A stretch of DNA of 6,555 bases, taken from NCBI GenBank assembly GCA_016919605.1, contig JACXTQ010000281.1:1-6555 (forward strand). Reading direction: 5' to 3'. This DNA comes from Methylovulum sp. (GTDB taxonomy: Bacteria; Pseudomonadota; Gammaproteobacteria; Methylococcales; Methylomonadaceae). Under the pieces are notes generated by a model. That model had not been told where the DNA came from. It saw nothing but the letters and a program-made list of their open reading frames with translations, and searched no databases. Positions 4,423 to 6,555 of the stretch are shown one piece after another. A program made the translations under genes and the position numbers. Position 1 is the stretch's first letter; each line of letters starts with the position of its first letter.

Positions 4423-6000
4423 TTAATTCGGATCGCCAGGAATGCAAGCCAGCACCCCCCTCACCTTTTGGCATACGCCGGGCAGTTTCCGGCGGGGAGA
4501 GTTGGCGACACAATGATCGCGTACTGACTTGCCCACGCACGCATCTATGGCAAATTGCGGGGCAAACTTCGGTTGCCCGCCATCATTTACCAAGGGGTGT
4601 GTAGGCAGTACAGGCCTTGCCTCAGAGGGTGGCCTTTCGTTTTCCAGCAAAGGGGCGACCAACCCCTCGACAGCCGGATTAGTCAGCACTTCGCTGGTGA
4701 CAAAGCGATAGGCGACCAATAACAGCGCGATGACCACACTGGTTTTAATAATCGCCAGTACCGGCAAGCCTTTTTTGGCTTTTTCATTCGGCGACTTGCG
4801 GCATTTGATGCACTTGACCTCGGCAAAGCTTTTGCCCTCACGGATCAGGTTTTTGGCTTGGCAATGCGGGCAGTAATACGTGTCATATTTGCTGCCACCC
4901 TGATAATTGTTGTCAAGCGGTGCCAAATCCAACGTCAATGTGCCGGAATCGAATGGCGGCGGCGGGGGTGGCACCTTATGGGCGGGTTGGTAAGCGGCTT
5001 TGGGGGCGATGGGGTTAGGTGGAGGCGGGGCGGGTTTTTCTGTCAGCTGTTTTTCAAATTCTTCAATCGTTTGCGGTCTTTGTTCAGGATAGACCGCCAA
5101 GGCTTTCATGATTGACTTGGAAAATAGGGGGTTTAAGCTTGGCTCCAAACTTTCTAAAGAGACAATCGGGTCATTTTGTAACCTGGCGGTCGCTTCATGG
5201 GGTTTTATGCCACTGACCATGTAATAAATGGTCGCCGCCACCGAATAAATATCTGTTGAAGGCGTGAAATGGCTACGCGACAGATATTGCTCAAATGGCG
5301 CGAAACCTGGCGTTAAAACAACCGAAAGCGAAAGGCTTTTTTGGGTAAACGCGCTCCGCGCCGCGCCAAAATCCAACAAAACCGGATGCTCCCTATCGAC
5401 CAGATAAATGTTGTCAGGTTTGATGTCACGGTGCAAAAAGCCTTTTTTATGCACCAGACCTAAACCATTGAGTATGGGCAGCATAATTTTCAACGCTTCC
5501 TGTTCGGTCAGCTTCTGGTTTTTTTGTTGCAAAAATTGCTGCAAAGACACGCCGCTATAGTAATCCATCACCAAATACGCGGTATTGTTGGCCGGAAAAA
5601 ACTCCCTGACCCGCACCACATTGGCATGGCTAAACTGAGCCAAGGTACGGGCTTCTTGTAAAAACTGTTTTAAGCCGTATTCAAATTCGGTTTGGTCTTC
5701 CGCCGAATGCGCCGCTACCGCCGGGCGTTTGTTTTCCCGCGCCACCAGCGTTGACGGCATGTATTCCTTAATCGCCACGGCGGTTTGCAGCACTAAGTCC
5801 CAAGCCAAATAAGTGATGCCAAACCCGCCCTTGCCCAATACCCTGCCAATCAAAAATTTTTTGTTCAAAATGGTGTGGTAAGGCAACACAAAAGCGTTTT
5901 GTGGGGCTTTAATGTCAAAGCCACATTTGGGGCAGGCAGAGCCGGTCTTATTGATGGACATGCAGCCCATACATAAATCATCAAGCTCTTTGATAACCAT
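4423..6000 (-). CDS. Membrane-anchored Ser/Thr protein kinase with two zinc-ribbon motifs and a four-cysteine tail
   Basis: A 525-aa Hanks-type kinase. Residues 10-26 form a Cys-x2-Cys-x9-Cys-x2-Cys zinc ribbon. The kinase domain spans about 48-320 with all catalytic elements: glycine loop GKGGFG 56-61, VAIK lysine K78, alpha-C glutamate E116, HRDIKPDN 190-197, DFG 210-212, APFEQ 234-238 in the APE position, and D250. It should be active. A proline-rich linker (324-350, six consecutive prolines) leads to a second ribbon (C377, C380, C397, C400), one transmembrane helix at about 412-432, and a C-terminal region (433-525) probably outside the membrane. Its last 40 residues hold cysteines 488, 497, 510 and 519 in a C-x8-C-x12-C-x8-C pattern. 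The tail may sense or bind something in the periplasm. The phosphatase gene is 13 bp upstream in the same operon. Substrates are unknown, and no FHA-domain protein or secretion-system gene is in view. Confidence 0.9.
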   Translation of the reverse strand: MVIKELDDLCMGCMSINKTGSACPKCGFDIKAPQNAFVLPYHTILNKKFLIGRVLGKGGFGITYLAWDLVLQTAVAIKEYMPSTLVARENKRPAVAAHSAEDQTEFEYGLKQFLQEARTLAQFSHANVVRVREFFPANNTAYLVMDYYSGVSLQQFLQQKNQKLTEQEALKIMLPILNGLGLVHKKGFLHRDIKPDNIYLVDREHPVLLDFGAARSAFTQKSLSLSVVLTPGFAPFEQYLSRSHFTPSTDIYSVAATIYYMVSGIKPHEATARLQNDPIVSLESLEPSLNPLFSKSIMKALAVYPEQRPQTIEEFEKQLTEKPAPPPPNPIAPKAAYQPAHKVPPPPPPFDSGTLTLDLAPLDNNYQGGSKYDTYYCPHCQAKNLIREGKSFAEVKCIKCRKSPNEKAKKGLPVLAIIKTSVVIALLLVAYRFVTSEVLTNPAVEGLVAPLLENERPPSEARPVLPTHPLVNDGGQPKFAPQFAIDACVGKSVRDHCVANSPRRKLPGVCQKVRGVLACIPGDPN

Positions 6001-6011
6001 GTCGGTGTTTA

Positions 6012-6015
6012 CCTC
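6012..6015 (-). promoter_or_regulatory. Kinase Shine-Dalgarno overlapping the phosphatase stop codon
   Basis: Minus-strand TGAGG contains both the phosphatase TGA stop (6016-6014) and the GAGG (6015-6012) that lies 11 nt before the kinase ATG at 6000. A ribosome ending the phosphatase therefore stops on the kinase RBS, which favours translational coupling and a fixed ratio of the two enzymes. Confidence 0.65.
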
Positions 6016-6555
6016 AATCGTTGTTCAGGATTGCCAGCACGATGACTGAAATATTGTCGTTGCCGCCATTGTTAATGGCAGCCTCGACCAGCATCGTGCA
6101 AGCCTGTTCGGGTTCGTTATAAACCGTCAGGAAAAGAATGTCGTCATCAGTGACCCTATCGACCAGGCCATCGGAACATAACAGATAGATGTCGCCTATC
6201 TGGATAGGGAACAAGATATCGGAAACATCGACCAATATTTCAGGGTTGGTGCCTAAGGCATTGGTCAGGATATTTTTTTTCGGATGCACCCGCGCCTGTT
6301 CCTTGGTAATGATGCCGTATTCCTGCATCTGGGCGACCAAGGTATGGTCTTGGGTCAGTTGCGCCATTTGCCCGTTCCTGATACGGTACAAACGGGTGTC
6401 GCCCACATGCGCATAACAGCCCATACCTTGGCTAATCAGCAGTGCGGTCGCGGTCGTGCCCATGCCCCGGCAGTCAAAATGGTTATTGGCATGGTTGTTG
6501 ATGCGGTAGTTAGCCTCCTTGAAAGCCGCCACCAAGGTTTGCTGGGGATTTAAAA
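6014..6555 (-). CDS. PP2C-family Ser/Thr protein phosphatase, C-terminal part (5' end off the right edge)
   Basis: The frame is open from the right edge (first full codons read LNPQQTLVAAFKEANYRI) to the TGA at 6016-6014, giving about 179 codons. A TTG at 6535 could be read as a start, but the residues before it continue the family pattern and there is no room for the N-terminal PP2C motifs, so the gene is cut by the window. Seen: GMGTTATALL, HVGDTRLYRI, LTQDHTLV, ALGTN, LLCSDGLVD and GGNDNISVIV, the standard PP2C (PPM) blocks. The aspartates of SDG and of NDN are expected metal ligands for the two-metal catalytic site. It is soluble and cytoplasmic as far as seen, and of the bacterial PppA/Stp type. 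It should remove phosphate from targets of, or from, the kinase encoded 13 bp downstream. The operon promoter lies outside the window. Confidence 0.92.
   Translation of the reverse strand, partial: LNPQQTLVAAFKEANYRINNHANNHFDCRGMGTTATALLISQGMGCYAHVGDTRLYRIRNGQMAQLTQDHTLVAQMQEYGIITKEQARVHPKKNILTNALGTNPEILVDVSDILFPIQIGDIYLLCSDGLVDRVTDDDILFLTVYNEPEQACTMLVEAAINNGGNDNISVIVLAILNND

Noticed and set aside
4856..5115. 85-codon plus-strand frame opposite the proline-rich kinase linker
   Set aside because: It is the antisense of proline and glycine-like codons in the linker; the arginine/glycine-rich product is typical of such shadows.
6533..6535. TTG as the real start of the PP2C phosphatase
   Set aside because: The upstream codons remain open to the edge and fit the family, and essential N-terminal PP2C motifs would be missing. 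The gene is cut by the window instead.
1..6555. CRISPR array, tRNA, rRNA, or a new defence system
   Set aside because: No regularly spaced repeats, no tRNA cloverleaf or rRNA sequence seen. The kinase and phosphatase pair shows no nuclease or effector neighbour within the window.

Overview
The window looks like chromosomal DNA of a gammaproteobacterium of moderate GC content. The clearest pointer is a full-length, E. coli-like Aas protein. The export signals, Shine-Dalgarno sites and gene density agree. The gene mix (Aas, a GlcG/HbpS-type exported protein, a PP2C phosphatase with a zinc-ribbon Ser/Thr kinase, an IS200-type element) would fit an environmental gammaproteobacterium such as a methanotroph-like lineage, but that narrower placement is a guess.

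Layout, left to right. Positions 1 to about 200 hold the left end of an IS200/IS605-family element. The first 25 codons of its tnpA run off the left edge on the minus strand. They are preceded by a long hairpin (85-125) that buries the tnpA ribosome binding site, and by a GC-rich terminal hairpin (163-181). A plus-strand gene (397-1140) follows for an exported GlcG/HbpS (DUF336) family protein, ended by a strong stem-loop. Two small minus-strand genes come next: a two-helix membrane protein (1294-1536) and a ribbon-helix-helix protein (1618-1893), with an intrinsic terminator between them. A 376-bp AT-rich stretch from the RHH start to aas contains several overlapping inverted repeats and a direct repeat. 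It leads into aas (2270-4408), the bifunctional lysophospholipid acyltransferase/acyl-ACP synthetase. Converging on aas, with a 14-bp gap, is a minus-strand operon entering from the right edge: a PP2C-type phosphatase (5' end cut off by the window) and a membrane-anchored Ser/Thr kinase with two zinc-ribbon motifs and an extracytoplasmic four-cysteine tail.

How the genes work together. Phosphatase and kinase form an evident signalling pair: the phosphatase stop codon overlaps the kinase Shine-Dalgarno sequence, so their translation is probably coupled. Aas recycles lysophosphatidylethanolamine in the inner membrane and has no LplT flippase partner in view. The GlcG-like protein, the RHH protein and the small membrane protein have no demonstrable functional link to these or to one another. 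I see no clearly new multi-gene system. The points most worth following are the RBS-sequestering hairpin of the IS200 element, the unusual kinase architecture and the overlapping dyads upstream of aas.
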